Shown: positions 31,056 to 42,201 of the stretch, one piece after another | Layout of the letters: every line of letters starts with the position of its first letter | Position numbering within the stretch: position 1 is the stretch's first letter | From: CAWFGS01 sp963815535 | Lineage (GTDB): Bacteria > Pseudomonadota > Alphaproteobacteria > Sphingomonadales > Sphingomonadaceae | DNA length: 64,000 nucleotides | Direction of reading: 5' to 3' | Assembly: GCA_963815535.1 (NCBI GenBank) | Contig: CAWFGS010000006.1 | Span: 186,001 to 250,000 of the forward strand | Translations under genes and position numbers: made by a program | Notes under the pieces: model-generated | The model's database searches: none | What the model was told of the DNA's origin: nothing | Seen by the model: the letters and a program-made list of their open reading frames with translations, nothing else

Positions 31056-32613
31056 CGCGCGGTTTGCGCCAGATCTTCCAACATCAGCCCCGCCGTTGCT
31101 TTCGCGCTGCCGACCACGCCGGGGATGCCCGCGCCGGGATGCGTGCCTGCGCCGGTCAGGTAGAAATTGCCGATCACGTCGTCGCGGTTGTGGCCGCGGA
31201 ACCAGGCGCTTTGGGTCAGCACCGGTTCCAGGCTGAAGGCACTGCCCTGATGCGCGCTGAGGTCGTGCGCGAAATCCTTGGGCGCATAGCTGAACTTGGT
31301 CACGATCCGGTCGTGAATATCGGGGATCAGCCGCCGTCCGATCTCGTCCAATATGCGCTTTTCCAGGATCGGGCCGACTTCGTCCCAATCGACTGCCAGC
31401 TTGCCCATATGGGCGACCGGAACCAGCGCGTAGAACGTGCTTTTACCCGGCGGGGCCATGCCCGGATCGGTCACGGTGGGGTGGTGCAGATAGATGCTGA
31501 AATCTTCCGGCAGAATACCCTTGTCGTAGATATCGACCAGCAATTCCTTGTAGCGCGGACCGAACAGGATCATGTGATGCGGGATACCGGGCCAGGTTCC
31601 CTCCAGCCCGAAATGCACCACGAACAGGCCGGGGCTGAATTTCTTGCGGGCAAGCGTCTTGGCGTAGCTTTTGCCGCGCGGCGTTTCGGACAGCAGGTCG
31701 CGATAGGTGTGCATGATGTCGCCATTGCTGGCCACCGCGTCGAACCGTTCGCGAAAGCCGCTTTTGGTTTCGACTTCGGTCGCGCGATTGCCGACCGTGT
31801 GCACCTGCACCACCGGATCGCCGATCGCGCATCTGTGCCGCCGAGCCGTTCGAAATGGCGGATCATGCCCGCGATCAGGCGGTTCGTGCCACCACGCGTC
31901 CACCACACGCCGCCATCCTTCTCCAGCTTATGGATCAGGGTGTAGATCGCGCTGGTCTTGAACGGATCGCCGCCCACCAGCAGAGTGTGGAAACTTAGCG
32001 CCTGGCGTATCTTCTCGTTCTGAATATATTTCGACACGATGGAATAGACGCTGCGCCATGCCTGCTTCTTCGCCAGCGCAGGCGCGGCCTTCAACATCGA
32101 TTTGAAATCGAGGAAGGGGACCGTGCCGAGCTTGACGTACCCTTCTTCGTACACTCCTGCCGAATAATCGAGGAACCGCTGATATCCGGCGACATCGTCC
32201 GGGTTCAGTTTGCGGATTTCCTCGTTCAGTTCGGCGACATCGTTGGAATAATCGAAATTATGACCGTCGGGCCAGTTGAGGCGATAGAAGGGGTGGACCT
32301 TCATCAGCTCGACATCTTCCTTCATATCGTGGCCGGAAATCGACCACAATTCTTCCAGACAGGGCGGATCGGTCACCACGGTCGGCCCGGCGTCGAAGGT
32401 GAAGCCGTCCTTCTCCCAGAAATAGCCGCGACCGCCGGGCTTGTCCCGCGCCTCGATCACGGTGGTCTGCACGCCGGCGCTTTGCAGTCGCATGGCCAAT
32501 GCCAGGCCACCGAAACCCGCGCCGATCACGCAGGCCGATTTGCCCTCCAGCGCCTGGATACGGGCATTGCTGGCGTTCGGGCTGGCAGGCTTTATGGGGC
32601 TTTGAGCGTTCAT
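31052..32613 (-). CDS. crtI: Phytoene desaturase (one frameshift)
   Basis: An FAD-dependent desaturase converting phytoene to lycopene (or neurosporene). The N-terminal dinucleotide fold is CVIGAGFGGLALAMRLQSAG; RGYFWEKDGFTFDAGPTVVT and the C-terminal LTGAGTHPGAGIPGVVGSA are CrtI signatures. Length is about 520 aa when repaired. One shift lies near 31838, joining ERLGGTD to AIGDPVVQVHT. The start overlaps the crtY stop (ATGA at 32610-32613) and the stop overlaps the LOG gene start. Confidence 0.94.
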
Positions 32614-33796
32614 GGGTGCGATCCTGTGGTCAATCGATTGCCGGTGGTGGCGAGCGCGCGCACGGCGCCGGTTACGGGAACGGGGGGTTTGCCGATCAAC
32701 AACCGCGCCTTGTCCGCGGCGGTCGATCGTCCGGCATAGAACCGTTCGATCAAACCGGCGCGCAGCCGGTATGTATGGGCAAAAACCTTGTATCGCCGGT
32801 CCGGCTGCGCCGCGCCGAACATCATGCGCGCGAGTGTACGATAGAACGCCGTATCGCCCCAATGTTTCTGCGCGCGTGCCTCCATCCGCCCGGCCAGTCC
32901 GCCGTCGAGCAGATTGGGATCGGCAGCGATTTCGCAAGCCATCGCGGCGGCGTAGGGTACGGTGTAGCTGGTCAGCGGATGGGTGAACCCGCCCCGCGCG
33001 CCGACGGTGGCCACCCCATCGATCCGACCATCCGCCTGAAACGCCGTAAAATCGCCACCGGTTACGACCGGCAGCATTCCGGTTTCGGTGGCGATGGTTT
33101 CACCGTCCCAACCCATAGCCTTGCAATAGGCGTCGAGGCGCAGGGTCAGCACGCCTTCCTCCAGCGTGGCGGTGTCCTGATAATAGGTATCTTCCACGAA
33201 CAGGTCGTTCGGCCCCAGCGGCAGCGTATAGACGAAACGGCACGCGCCGTGCTGATCGATATGGGCATCCATGATGACCGGTTGTTCGACGCCATGCGGC
33301 TGCGAGAAGCGCAGGTGCCGCCCCATAAATACCTGCCACCCGCCGGTGAAGTGATGCGCGCCGGTCGCCCCGCGACAATCGATGACGACCTTGGCCGCAA
33401 TGCGCGTCCCATTCGCGCAATCGACACCGCTGCGGTCGAGGGCAGCAACCGGTGTATCTGTCAGCAAGGTGTGACCGGAAAGTTGCGCGCGCAATCCGGC
33501 ATCGTAATCTGCGCTCGCCAGCGAATTGTAGGGGGTGGGCAGACGCCGCGCGAATTCGGGGAATATGACCGCGTAGCCATCGGTCCAACGCGCGGTGGTA
33601 AAGGCATCGAACAGACCGCCTGTTCGGCCGTCAGATCGCTGTCGAACCAGCTCCACCGGTGATTGCCGCCGAACGTACTGCCTGCCTCGATCAGCGCGAT
33701 CGACAGGCCGGGCCGCTGGCGCGCGATGGCCAGCGCGGTCAAGCCACCTGCAAGCCCGCCGCCGACAATAGCTACGTCTGTTTTCTCAATACCCAT
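32610..33796 (-). CDS. crtY: Lycopene beta-cyclase (one frameshift)
   Basis: This enzyme cyclises lycopene ends to beta-ionone rings. The N-terminus MGIEKTDVAIVGGGLAGGLT is an FAD/NAD fold, followed by GGNHRWSWFDSD. Further on are VIDCRGATG, LFVEDTYYQD, GARGGFTHPLTSYTVPYA and a C-terminal RFYAGRSTAADKARLL, all characteristic of bacterial CrtY. About 395 aa. The frame breaks near 33612, where GCGGTCTG appears to have lost a G (restores EQAGLFDAF). It is the first gene of the crtY-crtI-LOG-crtB operon; the organism should make beta-carotene-type pigments. Confidence 0.93.
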
Positions 33797-33873
33797 ATTC
33801 GCATTCGACCGTAGGATGCGGCGTGCTTATTCGCAAACGCGTTCCATACAACACCACATGGCGTTATATGCGA

Positions 33874-35946
33874 TCAATCGTCGTCATCCTGCGCTTCGGC
33901 CCCCTTTGCGCCGTCGGCCAGTTGCGGGCGGGCGGCGGGCAAGGCCGCATTGCGATCCCCGGTTTTCAGGTACGTGTCGAACCAGTCCATCATCCGCAGA
34001 TTGTAATCGTAGCGTGATCCCGCCCGCTGGTTGCCGTGGCCTTCACCGGGAAACAGCACCAGCCGTACCGGGGTTTCGGGCTGGCGAACCTTGATGTTGC
34101 GATAAAGTTCGTAGGACTGGCTGGGCGCGACCCGCGTATCTTCCGCGCCGTGCATGATCAGGATCGGCGTTTTCGCCTTGTCCACGTGGTAGATCGGGCT
34201 GACTTCCAGCATGCCCTGCCAATCTTCCCAGGGCCATTTGCGGCTGTGGACGTTGAACATTTCCACCGGAATGTCGGTCGTGCCGAACTTGCTGATCTGG
34301 TTGGAAATGCCGACGAACATCACGCTGGCGGCATATTCGTCGCTATGCGCCGTTGCCCCCCATGCGCTGGCATAGCCGCCATAGGAACCGCCGGTGATGC
34401 CCGTGCGGTCTGCATCCGCGATGCCTTGTGCGACAAGGAAGCGCTTGGCATCGACGATGTCGTTGAATTCCTTGCCTGCGTAATCATCCTGGTGCGCCTT
34501 CGCGAAATCGACGCCATAACCGGTCGAGCCGCGATAGTTGGGCAGGAATACGGCATAGCCCTGACCTGCCGCAACCTGGCCGGGTTTGCTGTAGGTTGTT
34601 TGCCAGCCGTTCGATTCATGCGCTTCGGGGCCGCCGTGGATGTTCATGATCGTCGGCGATCCGCCGCGCGCCACGCGCCGTCCTGGTTGGGCAACAGGCT
34701 CGATCAGCACGCCTTCAACTTGCTGCCCGTCGCGCGCGGTGTAGGTCACGACACTCTGTTTGCCGAAATCGATATCGGACAGCCAAGGGTTGTGGCTGGT
34801 CCATCGGGTGAACGCGCCATCTGCAAAACTGAACAGTTCGGATGGATGCGTGGCGCTGCTGGCGCGCAAGACGATGGTATTTCCCGCCGCCTCGATCGCG
34901 CTCAACGACAGATCGCCGGCGGGGGTTTCGGAAAGCTGACGGCCATCCGCGCCGTAGATCCGCAGGAACGTCGATGCGCCCTTGCTGATGATTGCCGCCA
35001 ATCTGCCGTCGGGCAGAAATTCGGCATCGTCCGCCGCTTCTGCAGCGCCTGCATTCAGCGCGGTGATGGCCCCGCTTGCCATATCGACGAAATGCAGCGT
35101 CGTGGGGGCGGGATCGTTTTCATCCACGGCCGCGATCAGCGCCATCTTGCTGCTGTCGGGCGCAATTTCGACATCGCCCAGCTTGCCCGGAGTTTCGATC
35201 ACGCGGGACACGTTGCCGGTGGAAAGGTCGATCACGTTGACGCGTTGCAGGACGTAGCTGTCATCGACATTGGGGGTTGGGGCGGTCTGCACGATGGCCT
35301 GGCGACCGTCGGGTGCGATGGCGAAGCCGCTGACATAGCCGGGGATCGTGATGGCGGTCGGGTCCGCATCTACTTCCATTCCCACCCGTGCGGTGAACAT
35401 ACGGTTGAGGCGGGCTTCCTCCTCATACACGATCGAATTGAAGCCCGCGTCTTTTTGCGTGTCGCGCTGATCGTCGGGCTCGGCATCGGCGAGCATGTAG
35501 ATCGTCGCGCCGTCGGGCGCCCAATCATAGGCGCGCACATTCGCATCTTCGATCGCGGCGAGTTTGCGCTGCGCCCCGCCATCGACGGGAATGCCCCATA
35601 CGGCGCGCTTTTCATCGTCCTTGCTCCAGACGAAACTGACCATGCGGCCATCGGGCGAAAAGGCGACGCTGCGCGCATTGATGTCGGCGGGCAGGAAATC
35701 GCGCGCATTGCCAGGGCCGTAAGCCATTTTCAGCTGCGCGGTCGTGGTGCCGTCCTTCTCGCCTTCGGTCACATCGGGCAGACTGAGCGTGGTGAAGGCG
35801 ACGCGCGTTCCATCGGGGGAAACCGCCATCGCGCCGGCGGATTCCAGCTTGGCCACATCTTCGGGCGTCATCGGGCGGGCGGAAGCGGTGGCGGCGATGG
35901 AGGCCGATCCAAGCAGGGCGGCAGTCAGCAGCAGAGTGCGCGTCAT
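33874..35946 (-). CDS. S9 family (prolyl oligopeptidase/acyl-aminoacyl-peptidase type) serine peptidase
   Basis: An exported 690-aa peptidase. A signal peptide (RTLLLTAALLGSASIAATASA) is followed by a beta-propeller region with repeated SPDG/APDG turns (residues ~40-400). The C-terminal alpha/beta-hydrolase domain has IMNIHGGPEAH, the nucleophile Ser in GITGGSYGGYASAWG, Asp in MHGAEDTRVAPSQ and His in FPGEGHGNQ. It probably trims peptides in the periplasm. An acidic tail (AEAQDDDD) ends the protein. The gene is intact, convergent with nothing and divergent from the amidohydrolase. Confidence 0.92.
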   Translation of the reverse strand: MTRTLLLTAALLGSASIAATASARPMTPEDVAKLESAGAMAVSPDGTRVAFTTLSLPDVTEGEKDGTTTAQLKMAYGPGNARDFLPADINARSVAFSPDGRMVSFVWSKDDEKRAVWGIPVDGGAQRKLAAIEDANVRAYDWAPDGATIYMLADAEPDDQRDTQKDAGFNSIVYEEEARLNRMFTARVGMEVDADPTAITIPGYVSGFAIAPDGRQAIVQTAPTPNVDDSYVLQRVNVIDLSTGNVSRVIETPGKLGDVEIAPDSSKMALIAAVDENDPAPTTLHFVDMASGAITALNAGAAEAADDAEFLPDGRLAAIISKGASTFLRIYGADGRQLSETPAGDLSLSAIEAAGNTIVLRASSATHPSELFSFADGAFTRWTSHNPWLSDIDFGKQSVVTYTARDGQQVEGVLIEPVAQPGRRVARGGSPTIMNIHGGPEAHESNGWQTTYSKPGQVAAGQGYAVFLPNYRGSTGYGVDFAKAHQDDYAGKEFNDIVDAKRFLVAQGIADADRTGITGGSYGGYASAWGATAHSDEYAASVMFVGISNQISKFGTTDIPVEMFNVHSRKWPWEDWQGMLEVSPIYHVDKAKTPILIMHGAEDTRVAPSQSYELYRNIKVRQPETPVRLVLFPGEGHGNQRAGSRYDYNLRMMDWFDTYLKTGDRNAALPAARPQLADGAKGAEAQDDDD

Positions 35947-36144
35947 GGATAATCCTTGAAACTATGAAACATTGCCCCGTGGTCATAGCGCGGCAGGGCG
36001 GTCATGCAAGGGGGCGGACGGAGCGGCGAGGCAATGCGGCAATGAGGCGATACAAGCGATCACCCGGCGAGTTTTCCCGGTATCTTCCCCTGGCCCGCCA
36101 AACGCGTTACGCCCAACCTTAACCATAAAAGAGGGGCAGAGCCG

Positions 36145-37454
36145 ATGACAAGCTGGATGAAAAGCGCGAGTGCGGCGATTGCACTGACGGCGGGGTCGAT
36201 GGTGGGCAGCGCGGCGGTGGCGCAAACGCAAACGCAAACCACGATCATCGCTGCGGGTGATATCATCCCGGACGCGCAAACCGGATCCATCGGTGCGGGG
36301 ACCATTACCGTGGTCGATGGGCGTATCGTCGATATCAGCGCGGGCGGCAGTTACCCTTCCGCCCCGCAAGACGGGGTGACGGTCGTGAACATGTTGGACA
36401 AGACCGTCCTGCCGGGCCTGATCGACTTGCATGTTCATCTGACCGGCGATCCGGGTGGAGATTTCTGGAAACAGGCAACCGAAGCCGACGAATGGGGCGT
36501 GGTTCTGGGTATGAAAAACGCGCGCGCCGACCGCCCGTGCCGGGTTCACCACCGTACGCGAAGCGGGCAGCGCGCAGCAGACCGCCTATGCCCTTCGGCG
36601 CGGCACGGCGGAAGGGATCATCGCGGGACCGCGCATCGTGGCTGCGGGACCGGCGCTCGCCATCGTGGGTGGGCATGGCGACGTGTCCGGTTTTCGCCCC
36701 GAAGTGAACGAAGTGCTGTCGGGTGGCTACACCTGTACAGGTCCGGTCGAATGCGCGCAGAAGGTCCGCCGCGCGGCCCAGAACGGGGCGGACGTCATCA
36801 AGATCACCGCCACGGGCGGCGTGCTGAGCCAGCAAGGCGCGGGGCTGGAAGCGCATTTCAGCAATGACGAGATGACCGCGATTGCCAGCACGGCGCGCTC
36901 GCTGGGTTTGAAAGTCATGGCCCATGCTCACGGCGCGCGTGGAATCGAGGCTGCGAGCCGCGCCGGGATCGACACGATCGAACATGGCACGTTCATCGAC
37001 GTAGAGGCGGCGCGCGCGATGAAAGCCAACGGCACGGTACTGGTCCCGACCCTGATGGCGTTCCAGGGTGTCAGCGAAGGACTGGGCAAGGGCATCTATA
37101 CCCCCGTGGTGGAAGATAAGATCCGCGCCACGGTCGAAGTCGCGGAATCGCTGGTCACACGCGCCCGGCGCGAAGGGGTGGAGATCGCCTTCGGCACCGA
37201 TGCCGGCGTGTTCGATCACGGCCGCAATGCCGAGGAATTCGCACTGATGAAGGCGCAAGGGATGTCCGACCGGGAGGCGCTCGCCAGCGCGACGACCATT
37301 GCCGCGCGCGAATTGGGTATGGAAGATGAAATCGGCCGGCTCGCGCCCGGCTTTTCCGCCGACATCATCGCGGTCGCAGGCAATCCGCTGGACCGATGTG
37401 ACCGTGCTGGAAAATGTCGATTGGGTGATGGTGCGCGGGCGGACGATCGAGTGA
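36145..37454 (+). CDS. Exported metal-dependent amidohydrolase (two frameshifts)
   Basis: An amidohydrolase-superfamily enzyme with a signal peptide (SAAIALTAGSMVGSAAVA). The metal-site motif is LPGLIDLHVHLTGD, then GFTTVREAG, the Lys-containing DVIKITATGG, MAHAHGARGIEAA, DTIEHGTF and the final metal Asp in AFGTDAGVF; the C-terminal strand is WVMVRGRTIE. About 435 aa. One-base gains near 36522 and 37391 split the frame. This subgroup includes imidazolonepropionase-like and Xaa-Pro/Xaa-Arg dipeptidases, so a peptide or lactam substrate is plausible. GAGGGGC precedes the ATG. Confidence 0.88.
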
Positions 37455-37500
37455 ATTGGCGCGCCGATATGAACGAACGCAATGACGGGAAGATACGATA

Positions 37501-39364
37501 ATGACCGCAATTCGCATGGCGCTGACCGGCGCATCCGCTCTTATTCTGGCAGCCTGCGCCCCGACCGGCGGTGAACAGATACGTCCGGTATCGCAAGCCG
37601 ATGTGCTGGAGCTTCCCGAACAACCTGTCGCCGCGATGGCACAACATGACCATCTGTTCGCCCTGTTCGCCGCAGCGGACGAAGCGGGATCTGAAGCTCA
37701 ACCCGCTGAGCGCGTTGTTCCGCGGCGACATGCGCTATGCGGACCGGCTGGGCGATTACCTGACCGACGCGTATAACGACGCAGGACCAGAGCGGATGCG
37801 CGGGCCAATCTGGCTGCGCTTGCACGGGATCGATCGCGAGGCGCTGACGCAGACGGACCGGATTGCGTATGATGTCTTTCGCTACAATCAGGATCAGACG
37901 CTGAGCCGGCCTGACGCCGGGGCTGCTGCGCCGTCACTCAGGTGCGCCCGGTCAACCATTTCAGCGGGTTTCACACATTCTACCCCACCTTCGCCAGCGG
38001 GCAGAGCGCAGCCCCGTTCGAGACCGTCGACGGATTACGACAACAATCTGAAACGGCACGACGATTACATCGCCATCAACGATCGTGCGATCGGCCGCTT
38101 TCGCGAAGGGATGAAATCGGGCGTGCTGGAAACCAGCCTGACCATCCGCAACGTGATCGAACAGCTGGACACGCAATTGGCAATGCCGATCGAGGAATCG
38201 CACCTATTGGGGTCCGATCGGCATGTTCCCGGACGATTTCAGCGTCGCCGACAAGACCCGGCTGACGGCGGGAATATCGCGCGAAGACGCAAGGCATTTA
38301 CGACGCCAATGCCCGCATGCGCGATTTCCTGCGCGATGAATATCTGCCCGCCGCACGCACCACCACCGGCCTGACCCAGATGAAGGGCGGGCAGGCGCTG
38401 TATGCCCAGATGATCGAAGATACGACCACATTGCCGCTGACGGCGGATTATCTGCACGATCTCGGCCTGTCCGAAGTCGCACGCATCCTGCAGGGAATGG
38501 AAGGGGTAAAGGACGAGGTCGGTTTCGACGGGGATCTGGCAGGAATTCTTCGATCACATTCGCAGCGATCCGAAGTTCAAACCCGAAAGCCGCGAATGGC
38601 TGACGCAGGAATATTACCACGTCGGCAAGATCGTGGATGCCAAAGTACCCGAATTCTTTCAGCCTGGTTCCCAAAAGCGAACTGGAAATAAAACCGTACG
38701 AGGAATTTCGCGAGAAATTCGAGGCGGGCGGTTCGTATCAAGTCGGGCACGCCGGATGGTTCGCGTCCCGGCACATTCTATTTCAACGCATATGACCTGC
38801 CCAGCCGGACCACACCGGGTATCATGACGCTGTATCTGCACGAAGGCGCGCCGGGGCATCATTTCCAGATCAGCGCTGGCCCAGGAAAACGAAGTCGTTG
38901 CCAGCCTTCATGCGGTTCGGCGGGAATACGGCGTATGTGGAAGGGTGGGCGCTTTATTCCGAAACGCTCGGCTACGATATGGGCCTGTTCGACGAACCCT
39001 ATGCGCGGCAGGGCACGCTGGACGATGAAATGCTGCGCGCGATGCGGCTGGTGGTCGATACAGGGCTTCATGCGAAAGGGTGGAGCCGGGAGCAGGCGAT
39101 CCAGTACATGACCGACAATTCCGCGATGGGCGTAACCGATGCGACGGCGGAAGTGGAACGGTATATCGCCATCCCGACGCAGGCGCTGGCTTACAAGGTC
39201 GGGGCGTTGAAGATACAGGAGTTGCGCGACAGAGGCGAAAGCGTCGCTGGGCGACGGATTTCGATATCAAGGCATTCCACGCGCAGGTTCTGGGCACGGG
39301 TGCACTGCCGCTGCCGGTGCTGGAGACGAAGATCGACGATTGGATCGCAGCCGGCGGGCTGTGA
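37501..39364 (+). CDS. DUF885 family lipoprotein, putative metallopeptidase (many frameshifts)
   Basis: The N-terminus TAIRMALTGASALILAAC is a lipoprotein signal with lipobox LAAC. Reading across frames gives NPLSALFRGDMRYADRLGD, the FHTFYP segment, the zinc-like motif LHEGAPGHHFQ and GNTAYVEGWALYSETLGYD, and ends LPVLETKIDDWIAAGGL. This is the DUF885 pattern (about 600 aa), a family with a gluzincin-like HExxGHH arrangement; the peptidase role is inferred. At least eight shifts are needed between 37670 and 39245, while long stretches remain perfectly conserved, which suggests sequencing error. The ATG starts 46 bases after the amidohydrolase stop. Confidence 0.8.
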
Positions 39365-39451
39365 CCGGAAACCCGTGTAACCTTTTCGCGAAGGCCGTCG
39401 AACCTGCGGGACATAGCGGGTCTGCCCTGGCCCGACGATAAAGAGGAACGC

Positions 39452-40062
39452 ATGATGGATATTACCGCATCGCAAATGCCGCCAGACTGACAGGCTATGC
39501 CCTGTTCGCTGCCATATTGACGCAGGTGCTGCACTATGCTCACCGTGCAGGGCGAGGTCGTTACCGCGACACGATGATCTGGACGGGCGGAGGCGGTGAT
39601 TTTCCTGGCCATATCGGCGCTGGCACTGGTTGCCGATGGCGCGCGTGCCCGCTTTCGCCGCTGGCATGGGCGGGGATTGCGCTGTTCGGTGTATTCAATC
39701 TGGTGCAGGTCGGGTTGGGGCTGTTCGCGTTCGGCCCATTGCTGGAAGCGGGCGAACCGTTGTCGCCCGTGTTTCAGGCCGTTTTGGGCACGGCGTTCTT
39801 CTTCTTTTTCGCAGCCAAGGCGCTGATCGGGTTGGCGGGCATCGTCTCGGGCGCGTCGCTGTGGAAGGAGACCGGGCGCGGCGAAGATTATCGGCGGACT
39901 GGCCATCGCGACCGGTCTGGCGGCGTTGGCGACCAATGTGCGTCGCCATGCTGTTCGGGCGGGACATGGCCTACGATGGCCGGTGCGATCGGTACGGCGG
40001 CAACCCTGTTTGTGGCTTGCGCCATCGTGATGCGCCCGAACATGACGGCCGTGCGAACCTGA
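39452..40062 (+). CDS. Small integral membrane protein (several frameshifts)
   Basis: Combining frames gives a hydrophobic protein of about 200 aa. Segments are ARLTGYALFAAILTQVL, FLAISALALVADGARARF, GIALFGVFNLVQVGLGLFAF, AVLGTAFFFFFAAKALIGLA, GLAIATGLAALATNVAAMLF and GAIGTAATLFVACAIVM, that is five or six membrane spans. Shifts are needed near 39467, 39540, 39660, 39890, 39950 and 39975. I do not recognise the family. It lies between the DUF885 gene and the TPP riboswitch. The start ATG is one of two adjacent codons at 39452/39455, preceded by GAGG. Confidence 0.5.
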
Positions 40063-40117
40063 CCCGAACCGTTTCGAACCCTTTACGCTTCCGCCCGATC
40101 GGCTTACCAAGGGATCA

Positions 40118-40205
40118 TACCCCGGGGAGCCGATTGGGCTGAGAGGCAGGGCATCCTGCGACCCGTAGAACCTGAACCGATTAACATCGGCGTAGGGAGC
40201 GGGCC
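40118..40205 (+). promoter_or_regulatory. TPP riboswitch (THI element)
   Basis: CCGGGGAGCC near 40122, GGGCTGAGA at 40136, GCGACCCGTAGAACCTGA at 40158 and TAACATCGGCGTAGGGA at 40182 are the conserved THI-box elements in order. It ends about 58 bases before the thiC ATG, so thiC should be repressed by thiamine diphosphate. Confidence 0.96.
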
Positions 40206-40262
40206 GGCTCAACGGCATGTCGCCGATTGACGTCCGTTCTCCGCCCATAGGAGACAACCGCA

Positions 40263-42177
40263 ATGGCCGACATCAATTCTCAGTTTCGAAATCGGCGTCA
40301 CCACCGGCCCCATCCGCGGCAGCCGCAAGGTCCATATCGGCCCCTACGACGTCGCCATGCGCGAGATCGATCTGGAGCCGGGCAGCGGAGAGCCGCCGTT
40401 GCGTGTGTACGACACCTCCGGCCCCTATACCGACCCCGACTGTCCGTGATCGACATCCAGGCCGGCCTCGCCCCGCTGCGCCGCGAGTGGCAGCTGGCGC
40501 GCGGCGATGTCGAGGAATACACCCCGCGCGAGGTCAAGCCCGAAGACAACGGCCAGCTCGGCCCCGACCGCAGCGGCGGCGTGCCCCCGTTCCCGACCGC
40601 GCTGCGCAAACCGCTGCGCGCCAAGGCGGGCCAGAACCTCAGCCAGATGCATTATGCGCGCCAGGGCATCATCACGCCGGAAATGGAATATGTCGCCGCG
40701 CGCGAAAATCTCGGCCGCGAACTGGCGCGCGAGGCATCGTCCGGCGGCGAGAGCTTCGGCGCGTCCATCCCGATGAACGTAACGCCCGAATTCGTTCGCG
40801 ACGAGGTGGCGCGCGGGCGGGCGATCATCCCCTCCAACGTCAACCACCCCGAATGCGAACCGATGGCGATCGGGCGCAATTTCCTGGTCAAGATCAACGC
40901 CAATATCGGCAACAGCGCGGTCGCGTCCGACGTGGCGAGCGAAGTCGACAAGATGGTCTGGTCGATCCGCTGGGGCGCGGACACGGTGATGGACCTTTCC
41001 ACGGGCCGCAACATCCACGACACCCGCGAATGGATCATCCGCAACAGCCCCGTGCCGATCGGCACCGTGCCGATCTATCAGGCGCTGGAAAAGGTCGGCG
41101 GCGTGGCCGAGGACCTGACCTGGGACATCTTCCGCGACACGCTGATCGAACAGGCCGAACAGGGCGTGGATTACTTCACCATCCATGCGGGCGTGCGCCT
41201 GCCCTACGTGCCGATGGCGGCCAAGCGCGTCACCGGCATCGTGTCGCGCGGCGGCGCATCATGGCGAAATGGTGCCTCGCGCATCACAAGGAAAGCGTTC
41301 CTCTACGAACATTTCGACGACATCACGGAGATCATGAAGGCGTATGACATCGCCTATTCGCCTGGGCGATGGCCTGCGCCCCGGCAGCATCGCGGACGCC
41401 AATGACGAGGCGCAGTTTGCGGAGCTCTACACGCTGGGCGAACTGACCCACCGCGCGTGGAAATCGGACGTGCAGGTGATGATCGAGGGGCCGGGCCACG
41501 TCCCGATGCACAAGATCAAGGAGAACATGGACGAAGCAGCTGGAAGTGTGCGGCGAAGCGCCGTTCTACACCCTCGGCCCCCTCGTCACCGACATTGCGC
41601 CGGGCTACGACCACATCACCAGCGGCATCGGCGCGGCGCAGATCGGCTGGTACGGCACGGCGATGCTCTGCTACGTCACGCCGAAGGAACATCTGGGCCT
41701 GCCCGACCGCGACGATGTGAAGGTGGGCGTGGTCACCTACAAGCTGGCCGCCCACGCTGCCGATCTGGCGAAGGGTCATCCCGCGGCACAGATGCGCGAC
41801 GATGCGCTCTGTCCAGGCGCGCTTCGAATTCCGCTGGCGCGACCAGTTCAACCTGTCGCTCGACCCCGATACGGCGGAGGAGTATCACGACCAGACCCTG
41901 CCCGCGGAAGGCGCGAAGACGGCGCATTTCTGTTCGATGTGCGGGCCGAAATTCTGCAGCATGAAGATCAGCCAGGAAGTGCGCGATTTCGCCAGCCAAG
42001 CAGAACCAGAGCGCCGACGGCTTCCTGGAAGCGGAAAAATGGGGCGCGGACACCGCCGCCGCCAGCAAGGCCGCAGCGGAAGAGGGCATGCGCGAAATGA
42101 GCGAATTGTATAAGGAAAAGGGTGAGCGGCTGTATCTGCCGGAAGAGGAAGTCGCGAAAGAGGGTGAACAGGGGTGA
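40263..42177 (+). CDS. thiC: Phosphomethylpyrimidine synthase (about eight frameshifts)
   Basis: A radical-SAM-type enzyme turning aminoimidazole ribotide into HMP phosphate for thiamine. Frames together give GVTTGPIRGSRKVHIG, NLSQMHYARQGIITPEMEY, IPSNVNHPE, FLVKINANIGNSAV, LSTGRNIHDTREWI, FTIHAGVRLPYV, EGPGHVPMHKIKENMDE, DIAPGYDHITSGIGAA and the C-terminal cluster motif FCSMCGPKFCSM. Inferred shifts are gains near 40283, 41299, 41361, 41531, 41812 and 41996, and losses near 40441 and 41261; several are homopolymer changes (TTTC for TTC at 40283). About 636 aa repaired. The riboswitch confirms the identity. Confidence 0.92.
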
Positions 42178-42201
42178 ACACGGGGTAAACAAGTTCGGCC
42201 G

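Noticed and set aside
34036..35952. 638-codon plus-strand frame over the S9 peptidase
   Set aside because: Antisense shadow of a peptidase with complete triad.
36522..42177. Genuine pseudogenisation of thiC, DUF885 and amidohydrolase genes
   Set aside because: Motifs are intact between shifts and no internal stops occur once each shift is corrected; an error-prone sequence fits better, though it is not proven.
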